Below are positions 1 through 8,736 of a stretch of 64,000 nt of DNA, one piece after another. The notes below the pieces were generated by a model. That model did no database searches, was not told the DNA's origin, and saw only the letters and a list, made by a program, of their open reading frames with translations. The DNA is from Streptomyces sp. Go-475. GTDB lineage: Bacteria > Actinomycetota > Actinomycetes > Streptomycetales > Streptomycetaceae. Position numbers and translations under genes: made by a program. The stretch's first letter is position 1, and the number at the start of each line of letters is the position of its first letter. The DNA is taken from the NCBI RefSeq assembly GCF_003330845.1, contig NZ_CP026121.1, forward strand, positions 1-64,000. The letters run 5' to 3'.

Positions 1-504
1 TATCTCTCCACGTACGGCTTGGCCAAAGGCTGGGTGTGGCCGCCGGATCAGGAGTCGGTGTGGTGCGCCGAGTACCGCTTTTACAGCACCAGCGGCTCCT
101 ACAGGCCGCATGCCCACGCAGGCGACGCCTGGGCCGACATGCGCTCACTGGTCGACACCGCCGTGCGCGAGGCGATGGACTGCTTCCTGGGCGGCCTGAT
201 CTGGGACGCGGATCCGGCCGTTGATCCTGCGCTGACCGGCGGGGGCGTCTTCCCGCCCGCCACCGACCGCTGGCACCCGCGCACTCTCCTCGTCTGCCCG
301 CCGGAGGTGGTGCCCGGCAAGGTCCATGCCTGGCAGCGGGTGGAGCCGCGTCTGGAGGAGTTGCGCAGGCCGTTCAGCGCGGAGTGCGAGGGCTGGGCAG
401 GACGCCCGGACACCTTCGAGGGATTTACCGCGCTACTGCGCGAATGGGCCGAGGTGGCACGGGAGACGGCCCGTCGCGGCTGGGGCCTGGTGGGCCTGCC
501 GTAA
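1..504 (+). CDS. Hypothetical protein, 5' end outside window
   Basis: The frame is open from the first base of the window to a TAA at 502-504, so the gene very probably starts upstream. A TTG at 19 is the first possible internal start but has no ribosome site. The visible C-terminal part of about 167 residues is acidic and rich in Trp, with a Trp/Pro-rich start and a C-terminal helix (LLREWAEVARETARRG followed by a short hydrophobic end). No catalytic motif is recognised. The ending faintly resembles small DUF7691-type actinomycete proteins, but I would not name it. The function is unknown. Confidence 0.6.
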   Translation, partial: YLSTYGLAKGWVWPPDQESVWCAEYRFYSTSGSYRPHAHAGDAWADMRSLVDTAVREAMDCFLGGLIWDADPAVDPALTGGGVFPPATDRWHPRTLLVCPPEVVPGKVHAWQRVEPRLEELRRPFSAECEGWAGRPDTFEGFTALLREWAEVARETARRGWGLVGLP

Positions 505-1249
505 CCCTGATCAGCAGCGGGCGGGAGACCGCCCTGGCGCAGGCACGGTGGCGGGCGGCAGGCACCACGCTCATGACGTGCTTCAGCAGCTCGTCACTGG
601 CCGCCACCATCACCGACCACGCTGGCCTTTTCTCCTGCCGCCGGCGTCGGACCCACCAGGCCGCCTGTCGCTGCGCCGGCCTGCACAAGCGAACACGCGC
701 AAGGCTCAGCCTCGGTGAACTTCCCACCGCACCAGCCACACCACAGGTCACCCACATAGGGACAATACGCCCGGCTGGCTGTTCCAGCGCGTGCTCCAAG
801 GCCGACAGCACGGCCGAACGGCCATCACCACGGCCCTGTGTCGTGAAGCTCGCATCGGCGCGCCAGGCGCGGGAGATCCGCCTCGCGCGCCTGGCGCGCG
901 CGGGTTGCCCAACGCGGGTGCGCTGGCAGACGTACGTACGGGTAGGGCTGAGGAGGGGCCGGCCGCGGAGCCCGCTCGGAGTCAGATCCCGGTCGTAGGA
1001 GCGGTACGCGTCGCCTCCGCGTTGGGCACCGGCATGGAAATCGTCGCCCGCGCCCCGGGACCAGGGGCTTCACCCTGGTCCCGAAACGCTGGACCGTTAT
1101 GGCACCCGGCTGACGCCCCGTCCGGTGCAAGACAGCCAACATCATCGGCCCAGCCACGCACCGCTGCCGGCGTACCGAGCCCCGCCAGTACAGTGGTTCG
1201 CCGACTGCACGGGCAGGGAGCCGTGCCGTGCGCTCACTGACGAGGCCAG
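505..1249. other. Region without a convincing gene
   Basis: About 745 bp between the partial gene and the histidine kinase. Several overlapping frames are open on both strands, but none has a recognisable family, a good ribosome site or a consistent third-position pattern. It contains the hairpin at 858-899 and presumably the promoter of the two-component operon near its right end. Confidence 0.5.
858..899. terminator. Strong GC-rich hairpin
   Basis: A perfect 14-bp inverted repeat: arm GCGCGCCAGGCGCG at 858-871 and its complement at 886-899, with a 14-nt loop. There is no T-run. It may end transcription of the upstream gene, as many Streptomyces terminators lack a U tract, or it may be a relic. 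Confidence 0.4.
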
Positions 1250-2467
1250 GTGGTGGGAGTGATGCGAGCGGGTGTCCTGACGCGCTGCTCGGAGTGGGGA
1301 CGACGGCATTCTCTGGCAGGTGATGTGCTGCTGGCGCTGGTGCTCTTCGCTCTTTCTGCCCTCGTGCTCCGGTACCAGTCGGCGGACTGCGACTGCCATG
1401 TGCCGGCCTGGGCGTATGTGGCGGCTGCCGGTCAGACACTGCCCGTCGCCGCTCGGCGCAGGGCTCCGTTCGCCGTCAACGTCGTCGTCGCCCCAAGTGC
1501 GTTCATCTACGGACTGGCGGCCTGGCCGGCGCCTCCTGCACCGTTGGGTGCACTGACAGCGATTCACGCCGCTGCCGCGTACGCCCGCCGCTGGCAGGCG
1601 GCGCTGGTTCTCGGGGTGGCGGTGGTGATGGTCCCGGCGGTGCTGCTCGGCCGCGAGGCCGCCACAACGTTCATCGAGGTGGCCTACACGTGGCTGATCA
1701 TCGTGGTGGCCTGGCTCCTCGGCGTGGTGAGTCGCTATCGCCTGCGGGCGCTCAAGGACGCCGTGACACGCCAGGACTCCCAGCACCGCCTGCTGAAGGC
1801 GGAGGCCGGTCGCGCGGCCGCGGAGGAACGGGCCCGCATCGCCCGCGAGATGCACGACCTGCTCACTCACTCGGTGAGCGGGATGGTCGTGCTGGCCGAG
1901 GGCGGTGCCGCGGCCTCCGCCGACGCACACCCGTCATCCAGCGCGATCTTCGATTCGATCTCCCTGCGGGGTCGGCGAACCCTGCACGAGTTGCGCGGCA
2001 TGCTCGCAGTGCTGCGGCACGAGGACGGAGCCGACACCGGATCGCGACCGGATGCCGACGCCGGCGAGGAGCGCCGCCCCCTTCCCGGTCTGTCCGACCT
2101 TCCCGCGCTCATCGAGGCCGTGCGGGAAGCCGGAATGGAGGTCACCCTCTCCGGCGTGGTCGAAAGCCACATGAGCCCCGCCGCGCAACTCGCGGTCTAC
2201 CGAGTCGCTCAGGAGTCCTTGACCAACGCGCTCAAGCACGCGACGGGCAGCCCCGTGAAGGTCCTGGTCGCAGAGGATCACTCCGGGGTTCGCCTTGAAG
2301 TGTCCAACCCCTTGCCGAGCGGCTCCGCGTTCACCGGCCGGGGCCGGGGCCACGGGCTGAGGGGTATGCGGGAGCGGGCCGCCAGCGTCGGAGGCCGGGT
2401 TCACATCGATCACACTGACGATGTGTGGAGTGTCGAGTTGGTCGTCCCGCAGGTGCAGAGAGGCTGA
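1250..2467 (+). CDS. Sensor histidine kinase, NarL/DesK-like (HisKA_3)
   Basis: This is a membrane sensor kinase that would autophosphorylate on His and pass phosphate to the adjacent response regulator. Several hydrophobic segments lie in residues 24-160, with no obvious extracellular sensor domain. They are followed by a dimerisation helix with the H-box REMHDLLTHS (His202). The C-terminal HATPase region ends with GRGHGLRGMRERA, the G-box typical of this family. It starts at GTG 1250 (alternatives GTG 1253, GTG 1259, ATG 1262) behind an AGG-rich stretch. The response regulator begins 3 bp after its stop, so the two form one operon. The signal is unknown, but the MMPL exporter behind the pair suggests control of efflux. 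Confidence 0.9.
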   Translation: MVGVMRAGVLTRCSEWGRRHSLAGDVLLALVLFALSALVLRYQSADCDCHVPAWAYVAAAGQTLPVAARRRAPFAVNVVVAPSAFIYGLAAWPAPPAPLGALTAIHAAAAYARRWQAALVLGVAVVMVPAVLLGREAATTFIEVAYTWLIIVVAWLLGVVSRYRLRALKDAVTRQDSQHRLLKAEAGRAAAEERARIAREMHDLLTHSVSGMVVLAEGGAAASADAHPSSSAIFDSISLRGRRTLHELRGMLAVLRHEDGADTGSRPDADAGEERRPLPGLSDLPALIEAVREAGMEVTLSGVVESHMSPAAQLAVYRVAQESLTNALKHATGSPVKVLVAEDHSGVRLEVSNPLPSGSAFTGRGRGHGLRGMRERAASVGGRVHIDHTDDVWSVELVVPQVQRG

Positions 2468-2470
2468 TCC

Positions 2471-3136
2471 GTGGTGATCCAGGTACTGCTCGTCGACGAT
2501 GAGGAGCTCGTCCGTACGGGCCTGCGACTCATCCTGGAGTCCCAGCCCGACATCACCGTAGTGGCCGAGGCCGGTGATGGACTGGCAGCGGTGTCGCTGG
2601 CCGGACAGCACCAGCCGGACGTCGTACTCATGGACGTACGCATGCCGTTGCTCGACGGAATCGCAGCCACCGCGGAAGTCCTCCTCGCCTCCCCCCGGTC
2701 GAAGGTGATCATGCTGACGACCTTTGACAAGGATGAGCACGTGTTCAACTCCCTCCGAGCAGGCGCCGGCGGTTTCCTGCTCAAGGACTCACCGCGCACG
2801 GACCTCATCAGGGCAGTGAGGGAGGTGATGGCAGGGCGGTCGCTGCTCTCTCCCGGGGCGACCCGGCAACTGATTTCGGAGTACGTGCGCACCGCACCGA
2901 CTCGGACCCACGCTGCGCCGCCGGAACTCGCTGTGCTCAGCGAGCGGGAACGGGAAGTGCTCGCCCATGTGGCGCGCGGGCTCACCAACGCGGAGATCGC
3001 CGCGACGCTCACCCTCAGCGAGCACACGGTGAAGACTCACGTCGGCAACATCCTGGCCAAGCTGCATCTGCGCGACCGTGTCCAGGCAGTGATCTTCGCC
3101 TACGAGACCGGCGTCGGGACTGGTACCACAGGCTGA
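2471..3136 (+). CDS. Response regulator, NarL/LuxR family
   Basis: A 221-residue DNA-binding regulator. The N-terminal receiver domain has the acidic pair Asp9/Asp10, the phospho-acceptor Asp55 (LMDVRMP), a conserved Thr in MLTTF and a Lys in FLLKD. The C-terminal LuxR-type helix-turn-helix starts around residue 153 (LSEREREVLAHVARGLTNAEIA) and contains the usual SEHTVKTHV recognition region. It starts 3 bp after the kinase stop and is its obvious partner. It is likely to regulate the MMPL gene 82 bp downstream and perhaps its own operon. Confidence 0.93.
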   Translation: MVIQVLLVDDEELVRTGLRLILESQPDITVVAEAGDGLAAVSLAGQHQPDVVLMDVRMPLLDGIAATAEVLLASPRSKVIMLTTFDKDEHVFNSLRAGAGGFLLKDSPRTDLIRAVREVMAGRSLLSPGATRQLISEYVRTAPTRTHAAPPELAVLSEREREVLAHVARGLTNAEIAATLTLSEHTVKTHVGNILAKLHLRDRVQAVIFAYETGVGTGTTG

Positions 3137-3210
3137 GCCACTCACCCCACGGCACCACCGCGGGAACCCCTCCGACGAGCGATGTCAGCCGAAACACCGG
3201 TGCCTAGCGT

Positions 3211-3231
3211 CCTTTGTTATGAACACAAAGG
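3211..3231. promoter_or_regulatory. Inverted repeat over the MMPL start codon
   Basis: CCTTTGT at 3211-3217 and ACAAAGG at 3225-3231 form perfect 7-bp arms around a 7-nt loop. The loop contains the ATG (3219-3221) of the exporter gene. It could be a repressor/activator site or an mRNA hairpin that hides the start. There is no Shine-Dalgarno sequence upstream, so the exporter mRNA may be leaderless. Confidence 0.45.
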
Positions 3232-5276
3232 GTGTGATCTCGCGGAAGCGTCTGCTGGCCTGTGCCGTCTTCGGGCTGTGGCTGGCTGCTCTGGCAGCGC
3301 TGTGGCCCGCTGCCGACCGTATGGGGGCGTACGAGTCCGACGGGGCCTCGATGGAGCTGGTGAGCGGCGCGGACAGTACGCGTGTGCACGAGCTGGTGGA
3401 GGGCACCGAAGCGGCAGGCGTCGGGAAACAGGCGGCAGCCGTCGTGGCTGCGCGTCCTGGCGGTCTGCGCGGCACGGATCGCTCATGGCTCGACCACCTC
3501 CGTCGTCGTACGGCAGCTGCGGTGTCCGGGCGGCAGGGAACGTCCGCCATCACCCTCGCGGCCGACGGCACCATCGCCGCCTTCACGGCGTCCGCGACGG
3601 ACACAGACCGTCTCGTCGACACCGTGCGCAGGCAGCTCGCCTCGGCTCCCGACGGCCTGCAGACCTACGTCACCGGAGAGGCGGCGCTGGATGTGGACGC
3701 CGACCAGCTGGAAGCAGGAACGGACACGCGGCTGCTGCTGGCCACCGTCGGCGTGGTCGTCCTGCTGCTGATCCTGACCTACCGAAGTCCGGTGCTGTGG
3801 ATCCTGCCGCTCGTCTCCGTCGTGGCAGCCCTCGTCGTCGCGCAGGCGGCGATCGCCCTGTACGGCGCTCTCGGCGGTACTTACTCGGACCTGACCGGGA
3901 AGATCCTTACCGTTTTGGTCTTCGGTATCGGCACGGACTACGCGCTGTTGCTCGTGGCCAGATTCCGCGAGGAACTCGCCGCACAAGACGACCCGTTCGC
4001 GGCGATGAGCCGAGCAGTACGGCGCACGGCGAGGTCCGTGCTGTGCTCCGCGGCAGCAGTGGTGGGGGGCGTTTGGTGCCTGCTGCTCACATCCGTGCCC
4101 GAGACCCGGGGGCTGGGGCCCACACTCGCGCTGTCGGTGGTGGCGACCTCCGTCGTCATGCTGACTCTGCTGCCGGCACTCCTCCTGATCAGCGGGCGTT
4201 GGATGTTCTGGCCGTCGCTTCCCCAGGCCGGCCGGGCCGGCTCGATGTCCAAGCTGTGGGAGAAGGTCTCCCGCGCGGTCACACGGCGGCCGGTCCGCGC
4301 GGCGTTCGTGAGCGGCGCCCTGCTGTTGGGCCTCGCGCAGGGAGTGGGGGCGGTGCAGTGGGGCCTGTCTTCCGTGGACCAGTTCCGTGACCAGCCGGAG
4401 TCCGTGGCGGGCCTGCGCGTTCTCACCGAGCACTTCCCCACCGGCCCCGTCGAGCCGGCCGTGGTCGCCGTGCGCCCCTCGGCTGCGCGCCAGGCCCGCA
4501 CCGCACTCGCCGGACACTCTCAGGTGACCGCGGTCGACAGGACCGGGCGCACCGACGGATGGGACCTCTACGAGGTGCAGTTGAGGGCAGCGCCCTTCAG
4601 CCGCGCCTCCGAAAACGCCGTACGTTCGCTCAGGCGAACCCTGAGCGACGCTGTGGGCGCCTCCGCCCTCGTCGGTGGCACCGCGGCAGAAGCGGTCGAC
4701 GCACAGGATGCGGCAGAACACGACCTCATGGTGACGGTCCCCGCCATCCTCCTGGTGGTGGGAGCCGTCCTGGTGGTGTTCTTGCGCTCCTGGAAGATCG
4801 CAGGACTGCTCTTGGCCACCGTCACCCTCACATCCCTCTCGGCAGCAGGCCTCACCTTCGCGCTGAGCCGGTACGTGTTCGGCTTCGGCGGGATCGAGCC
4901 CCGCATCCCGCTGTTCGCCTTCGTGTTCGTAGTGGCCGTGGGCGTCGACTACAGCATCTTCCTGCTCCACCGCTACCGCGAGGAGCGCAGGCGTCACGCG
5001 TGCAGCACAAGCCTGCACCGGGCCATGGCCTCCACCGGCACAGTGATCACCAGTGCGGGAGTGGTGCTCGCCGCCACGTTTCTCGTCCTGGCCGTCCTGC
5101 CGCTCGTTCCGCTGACTCAGATGGGGATGGCCGTCGCCATCGGGATCCTGCTGGACACGTTCGTGGTGCGGCCCGTGCTCATGCCCGCACTCCTGACGTT
5201 GCTGGACCAAGGTGCTTCCGGCTCGGAACGGGACGTCCGTGCGGACCACGGCGAACCCTTGTCCCCGGCAAGGTGA
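3219..5276 (+). CDS. MMPL/RND-family exporter
   Basis: A 685-residue integral membrane protein of the MMPL/SCO-type RND group. These proteins use the proton gradient to export lipids, antibiotics or other hydrophobic compounds. It has the usual two-fold layout: one N-terminal membrane helix, an extracytoplasmic loop (about 30-170), a first 6-helix bundle, a second loop (about 385-500) and a second bundle. The two internal signature segments GTDYALLLVARFREE and GVDYSIFLLHRYREE match the Asp-containing RND helix IV pattern. The ATG at 3219 is the first good start but has no ribosome site and lies inside a palindrome. Its location behind a two-component pair suggests signal-dependent efflux. The substrate cannot be told. 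Confidence 0.92.
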   Translation: MNTKGVISRKRLLACAVFGLWLAALAALWPAADRMGAYESDGASMELVSGADSTRVHELVEGTEAAGVGKQAAAVVAARPGGLRGTDRSWLDHLRRRTAAAVSGRQGTSAITLAADGTIAAFTASATDTDRLVDTVRRQLASAPDGLQTYVTGEAALDVDADQLEAGTDTRLLLATVGVVVLLLILTYRSPVLWILPLVSVVAALVVAQAAIALYGALGGTYSDLTGKILTVLVFGIGTDYALLLVARFREELAAQDDPFAAMSRAVRRTARSVLCSAAAVVGGVWCLLLTSVPETRGLGPTLALSVVATSVVMLTLLPALLLISGRWMFWPSLPQAGRAGSMSKLWEKVSRAVTRRPVRAAFVSGALLLGLAQGVGAVQWGLSSVDQFRDQPESVAGLRVLTEHFPTGPVEPAVVAVRPSAARQARTALAGHSQVTAVDRTGRTDGWDLYEVQLRAAPFSRASENAVRSLRRTLSDAVGASALVGGTAAEAVDAQDAAEHDLMVTVPAILLVVGAVLVVFLRSWKIAGLLLATVTLTSLSAAGLTFALSRYVFGFGGIEPRIPLFAFVFVVAVGVDYSIFLLHRYREERRRHACSTSLHRAMASTGTVITSAGVVLAATFLVLAVLPLVPLTQMGMAVAIGILLDTFVVRPVLMPALLTLLDQGASGSERDVRADHGEPLSPAR

Positions 5277-5309
5277 GCCAGGCGTGTGGCCTGTTCCCCG
5301 TTCGGTTGA

Positions 5310-5328
5310 GGCGGCGTACGACGCCGCC
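5310..5328. terminator. Bidirectional hairpin between convergent genes
   Basis: GGCGGCGT (5310-5317) and ACGCCGCC (5321-5328) form an 8-bp perfect stem with a 3-nt loop. It lies in the 82-bp gap between the convergent MMPL gene and the serine hydrolase gene, so it probably ends both transcripts. Confidence 0.5.
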
Positions 5329-5358
5329 GACGGGTCGCCGGAGCCACTTCGCTACCGG

Positions 5359-6324
5359 TCAGCCATCGTCGGCACCCAGCTCCCGGCTCGCGGCGGCCAC
5401 GATACCGTGCACCACATCCAAGGCAGGACGCCAGTTCGCGCCCAGTGCCACCTCCGCGCCGGTGGTCACCGTGACCAGGGCGAGCGACGGTACGACCACA
5501 ATGTGCTGCCCCGCGTATCCACCGGCGAAGTAGGTCGCGTGGCCCGCCATTTCCGTCACCCACCACAGGAATCCGTACCCCGCGCACTCCGGCGGGCCAC
5601 CGGCGGAATGCTCGCGGGTCGCATCGGCGGCGTACCCGGCGGTGAACAGCCGCCGACCGCCCGGAGCCGTACCACCCGCCAACCACAGTCGCCCCAGCGC
5701 GAGGAGGTCCAGCGGCGAGAGCTGGAGATGGCCGAAGCCGTAGGGCAGTCCGTCGGGGTCTCGAGGCCAGTGCCACCGCGTGATGCCCAACGGGGCAAAG
5801 AGGCGACGAGCGGCGTACACCTCCGGATCCTCCCCCAGCGCGCGGGCAAGACATGCCGCCAGGACGTGGGCCGCACCGTTGTCGTACCGGAACTGCGCAC
5901 CCGGCGCGGACAGGCGAGGAGCGGACAGGAGAGTGTCCACCCAGCCACCCGGGAGTGCCATCACGGCGTCGATGTCACAATCGCCGGAGGGATCCGCGCC
6001 GCCGGTCATGGTCAGCAAGTGACGCATGGACACCTGCTTGACAGCCCCTGGCACGGACCGACCCAGCAGTTCACCGACTGTGGCCTCCAGCCGGAACCGG
6101 CCATCCAGGACCGCGCTGCCCACGAGCGTGGACAGCACGCTCTTGGTGACGGAGAAGATGTCGCCCGGTTCGTCGACCGCCCGTCGCCTGTAGGCATGCT
6201 CGGCCACCCTGCGATTGCCGTGCATGACCACCAGGTGCTCAGTGTGCGAGAACCACGATTCTTTCCTGATGCGTGCGTCAGCCACCGCGACGGCCTCATC
6301 AACAGTCAAGAAGCGCCCCTTCAC
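5359..6324 (-). CDS. Serine hydrolase, class C beta-lactamase-like
   Basis: A 321-residue protein with the penicillin-binding/beta-lactamase fold. The nucleophile motif SVTK (Ser58, Lys61) and the second motif YDN (Tyr147-Asn149) are present. A late Gly-rich strand with GGYAGQH occupies the place of the third, usually KTG/HxG, motif. No signal peptide is seen, so it is probably cytoplasmic and more likely an esterase or peptidase than an antibiotic-resistance enzyme. It is convergent with the exporter gene and shows no operon partner. The start is ATG 6324. Confidence is high for the family and low for the substrate. Confidence 0.85.
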   Translation of the reverse strand: MKGRFLTVDEAVAVADARIRKESWFSHTEHLVVMHGNRRVAEHAYRRRAVDEPGDIFSVTKSVLSTLVGSAVLDGRFRLEATVGELLGRSVPGAVKQVSMRHLLTMTGGADPSGDCDIDAVMALPGGWVDTLLSAPRLSAPGAQFRYDNGAAHVLAACLARALGEDPEVYAARRLFAPLGITRWHWPRDPDGLPYGFGHLQLSPLDLLALGRLWLAGGTAPGGRRLFTAGYAADATREHSAGGPPECAGYGFLWWVTEMAGHATYFAGGYAGQHIVVVPSLALVTVTTGAEVALGANWRPALDVVHGIVAAASRELGADDG

Positions 6325-6375
6325 CTCGTCCGATTGGCCGCATACTCGTCGCGAACCCGACCGGGCACAAACGAT

Positions 6376-6540
6376 TTACGGCGGGGAGATCGTCCGGCCT
6401 GCCCATTGACCGGGTAAGACCGACGAGGCACCCACCACGCGTGCAGCCGCTGCCAGCCCGACCCCGGCGCCCTCACCACAGACGCCCGCGTAGAAGAAGA
6501 AGGCGAGAAGTCCCACGACGATCCAATAGGCGATGTTCAT
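6376..6540 (-). pseudogene. DoxX-like N-terminal fragment
   Basis: A 54-codon frame starting at ATG 6540 behind GGAAAC. Its first 17 residues (MNIAYWIVVGLLAFFFY, then AGV) read like the first membrane helix of DoxX-family proteins. After that the sequence becomes Gly/Ala-rich and loses the expected loop and helices before a TAA at 6376-6378. It contains a rare TTA leucine codon. I interpret it as a decayed or frameshifted remnant, but a genuine small membrane protein is possible. Confidence 0.4.
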
Positions 6541-6998
6541 AGTTTCCGTTCATGGACCACCGCCTTCGGGAACCCGTCGATTGCGTCGGTTGCGTCGATT
6601 GCCACAACGGCCCTTGAAGAAAGCCCGGTCCGTCTGCTGAGGCCATCGGACAGACGGGGCATCCAGACCCATCGGCCTCGCCTTCCTCTGACTGGAACGC
6701 CTCATACAGCCACCACCGTCGGCATCGCGGCGGTCGGCACCTTCCCGACGCCCTCCCGGGGATCGCCGCGAACCCTCGGACGACATCGCCGACTGTGGTG
6801 ATCTCGGCCAGGCACACCCCTCCATCCCGTCCCACTCAACACCACCACGAACATCTCCCGGACCAGCACGACGCTCCCGCTGCATGAGCACCCCGCACCG
6901 GCCGCTGAGCCAGTGAGCCGCCGAGCCGGGCACAGCGCCGGGCCGCACCGGACTTCCGTGCGGCCCGGCACCGTTCTGCGACTCGGTGGTGCGCTGGC
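6541..6998. other. Region without a convincing gene
   Basis: About 460 bp. Minus-strand frames such as one ending at 6473 are open but have no recognisable motif and poor codon pattern. It lies inside a stretch of gene remnants (6376-7790) and is probably decayed sequence. Confidence 0.4.
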
Positions 6999-7557
6999 TC
7001 AGCTTCTTCGTGCCATGCGGTCCAGGTCGGCGTCGAGGACGGCCAGCTCTGGGTAGCGGCGCAGCTCTTGCTCTCGCTTCCACTCAGCAAGGCCGGCTTC
7101 GTGTGCGGCCAGCACATCGTCGGTGGTGGTGGTGCCAGTGAGGATGGCGAGAAGGACCAGGGCGTCGTCGCTCAGGGCCGTGACAGCGGTTGACGAACGC
7201 GTAACAGGTTGCGCCGACGGAGGCGCAACTGTTCCCGGTATCGGTGAGCCAGTGGTGAGTTCAACCCTCGCCTCCACACAGCCCGGCTCCTCCATCCTGG
7301 CATCACACCGCGAGGTCGAGCCCTCGCCCCGACAAAATCGGCGAACGCCGACGCCCAGGGACCCACAGGCGCGTCGGTAAACCCATGCTGCCCTGCAGTG
7401 CGATCTGCCAGCGCACGTACTGCGGGGCGCAGCGTCGGGTTGTCCAGCAGTTCGGCGAGCCGCTTGCTATTCCCTGGACGTCCGGGGTGGCGAGCAGGGG
7501 CAGGTCGCGCCTCCAGTCCTCGCTGTGAGCTCTTTCCGGTGTCAGCGGGAAGAGCAT
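6999..7557 (-). pseudogene. Frameshifted hypothetical gene
   Basis: Three successive minus-strand frames look like pieces of one protein. Piece one begins at ATG 7557 (MLFPLTPERAHSEDWRRD...). Piece two continues in another frame (KRLAELLDNPTLRPAVRALADR, then a Trp/Phe-rich stretch). Piece three is a third frame ending at 6999 (ALSDDALVLLAILTG ... ELRRYPELAVLDADLDRMARRS). Each piece has amphipathic helical character and the third-position G/C bias expected for coding sequence, and the frame changes occur within a few codons of each other. No family is recognised. It is divergent from the methyltransferase remnant, with only about 10 bp between the two ATGs. Confidence 0.35.
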
Positions 7558-7567
7558 ACTGTGCGGT

Positions 7568-7790
7568 ATGGCGACTTACCACAGCATCGGTGCGACCTAC
7601 GCTGACACCAGCGACCGGACCCCCGAATCGCCGCCAGGATCCATCAACCCCTCGATGGTGCCACCACTGTCATCAACGTAGGAGCCGGCACCGGCTCCTA
7701 CGAACCGTCACACACGGTGCTGGCTGTTGAACCCAGCTCAGTGATGATCGCCCAGCGCCCAGCCGGATCCGCATCGTTTACCGGCTCGGG
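7568..7790 (+). pseudogene. Truncated SAM-dependent methyltransferase remnant
   Basis: The frame from ATG 7568 gives MATYHSIGATYADT and then loses sense. Two bases over, the next frame reads PDPRIAARIHQPLDGATTV followed by INVGAGTGSYEP, and then AVEPSSVMIAQRPAG. This is a textbook class I methyltransferase start: the Gly-rich motif I (VGAGTGSYEP) and the acidic motif II (VEPS). One frameshift near 7620 and loss of everything after about 7780 make it non-functional as written. Confidence 0.65.
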
Positions 7791-7831
7791 CAGGTGCCGG
7801 CCGCTTCTGATGCCCGGACAAGCGGATCTCG

Positions 7832-8692
7832 CTACTGCGAGGCGTCTGCCGGGTCGGCGGAGGGCTGTTGTCCACGCTGGAGGGCACGGCCGAGGCGTTG
7901 GCCGGAGCTGGGGACGGGCAGGAGGTCGGGGCGTTTGGCCACGCGGTCGTCTCCGGAGGAGCGCCCACACGCGCGCCTGCCGATCCACGGACCGAGGAAT
8001 CCGGCGAGCCAGCGCACCTCGGCCGACGCGGCACGCAGGAAGCGTGCCCGGTCGGCAGGCAGGACGGGCAGCGGGTGGGTCCAGGAGTCGTCGGTGTCCG
8101 GCAGGCTGAGCGAGTGAGCGAGCGCCGCCGCGATCCGCTGGTGGCCCAGTGGGCTGCAGTGGAGGCGGTCCTGACTCCACAGGCGTGGATCGGTGGCCAC
8201 CGGATACCGGGCGACGTCGGCGACGACGACACCGTGCCGGTGCGCCGCGGCGCGAACACGGTGGTTCAGCGCCTCAAGACGCGGCCGGAGCGGACGGGCC
8301 AGTGGAGTCAGGCGCGTGATGTCGGGAACGGTGAGCGTGGCCACGCGCGCCCCCTGGCCGGTGAGCGCGGCGAACATCGCCTCCAGATGCCCGGCCACCT
8401 CATCCGCGTCGAAGCGGGGGCGCAGCATGTCGTTGACTCCGGCCACGACCGTGGCGAAGTCCGGCCGCAGCGCGAGCGCCGCGGGCAACTGCTGTGCGTG
8501 GACCTGCCCGGCCAGACGGCCCCGTACGGCGAGATTGGCGTAGCCAAGCTGCGGGCTGTGCCGGGCCAGGTGCTCGGCGAGCCGGTCGGCCCACCCGCGC
8601 AGGCCTGTCACGTCGTCGCCGTCGCCGACTCCTTCGGTATGGCTGTCGCCCAGGGCCACGAAGCGCAGGTAGCGGGTCTCAGTTCCTGACAT
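7832..8692 (-). CDS. SGNH/GDSL-type esterase
   Basis: A 286-residue SGNH hydrolase, a lipase/esterase or acetyl-hydrolase fold. Block I is FVALGDSHTEG with nucleophile Ser17. Block III is VAGVNDML with the oxyanion Asn. Block V is DRLHCSPLGHQ with the catalytic Asp/His. I chose ATG 8692 because GAGGAG sits 10 nt upstream; an ATG 11 codons earlier lacks a site. There is no signal peptide, so it is probably intracellular. It lies 44 bp downstream of the PadR gene on the same strand and may be co-transcribed with it. The substrate is unknown. Confidence 0.88.
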   Translation of the reverse strand: MSGTETRYLRFVALGDSHTEGVGDGDDVTGLRGWADRLAEHLARHSPQLGYANLAVRGRLAGQVHAQQLPAALALRPDFATVVAGVNDMLRPRFDADEVAGHLEAMFAALTGQGARVATLTVPDITRLTPLARPLRPRLEALNHRVRAAAHRHGVVVADVARYPVATDPRLWSQDRLHCSPLGHQRIAAALAHSLSLPDTDDSWTHPLPVLPADRARFLRAASAEVRWLAGFLGPWIGRRACGRSSGDDRVAKRPDLLPVPSSGQRLGRALQRGQQPSADPADASQ

Positions 8693-8736
8693 GTGCGGCC
8701 GGCTCCTCGTCTGCGTCAGCGCCAAGAACCACCACT

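Noticed and set aside
425..811. Minus-strand 128-codon frame near the left edge
   Set aside because: No ribosome site, basic low-complexity protein, no family resemblance.
3483..5249. Long minus-strand frame opposite the MMPL exporter
   Set aside because: Low-complexity His/Gln/Gly-rich translation typical of an antisense shadow in high-GC DNA.
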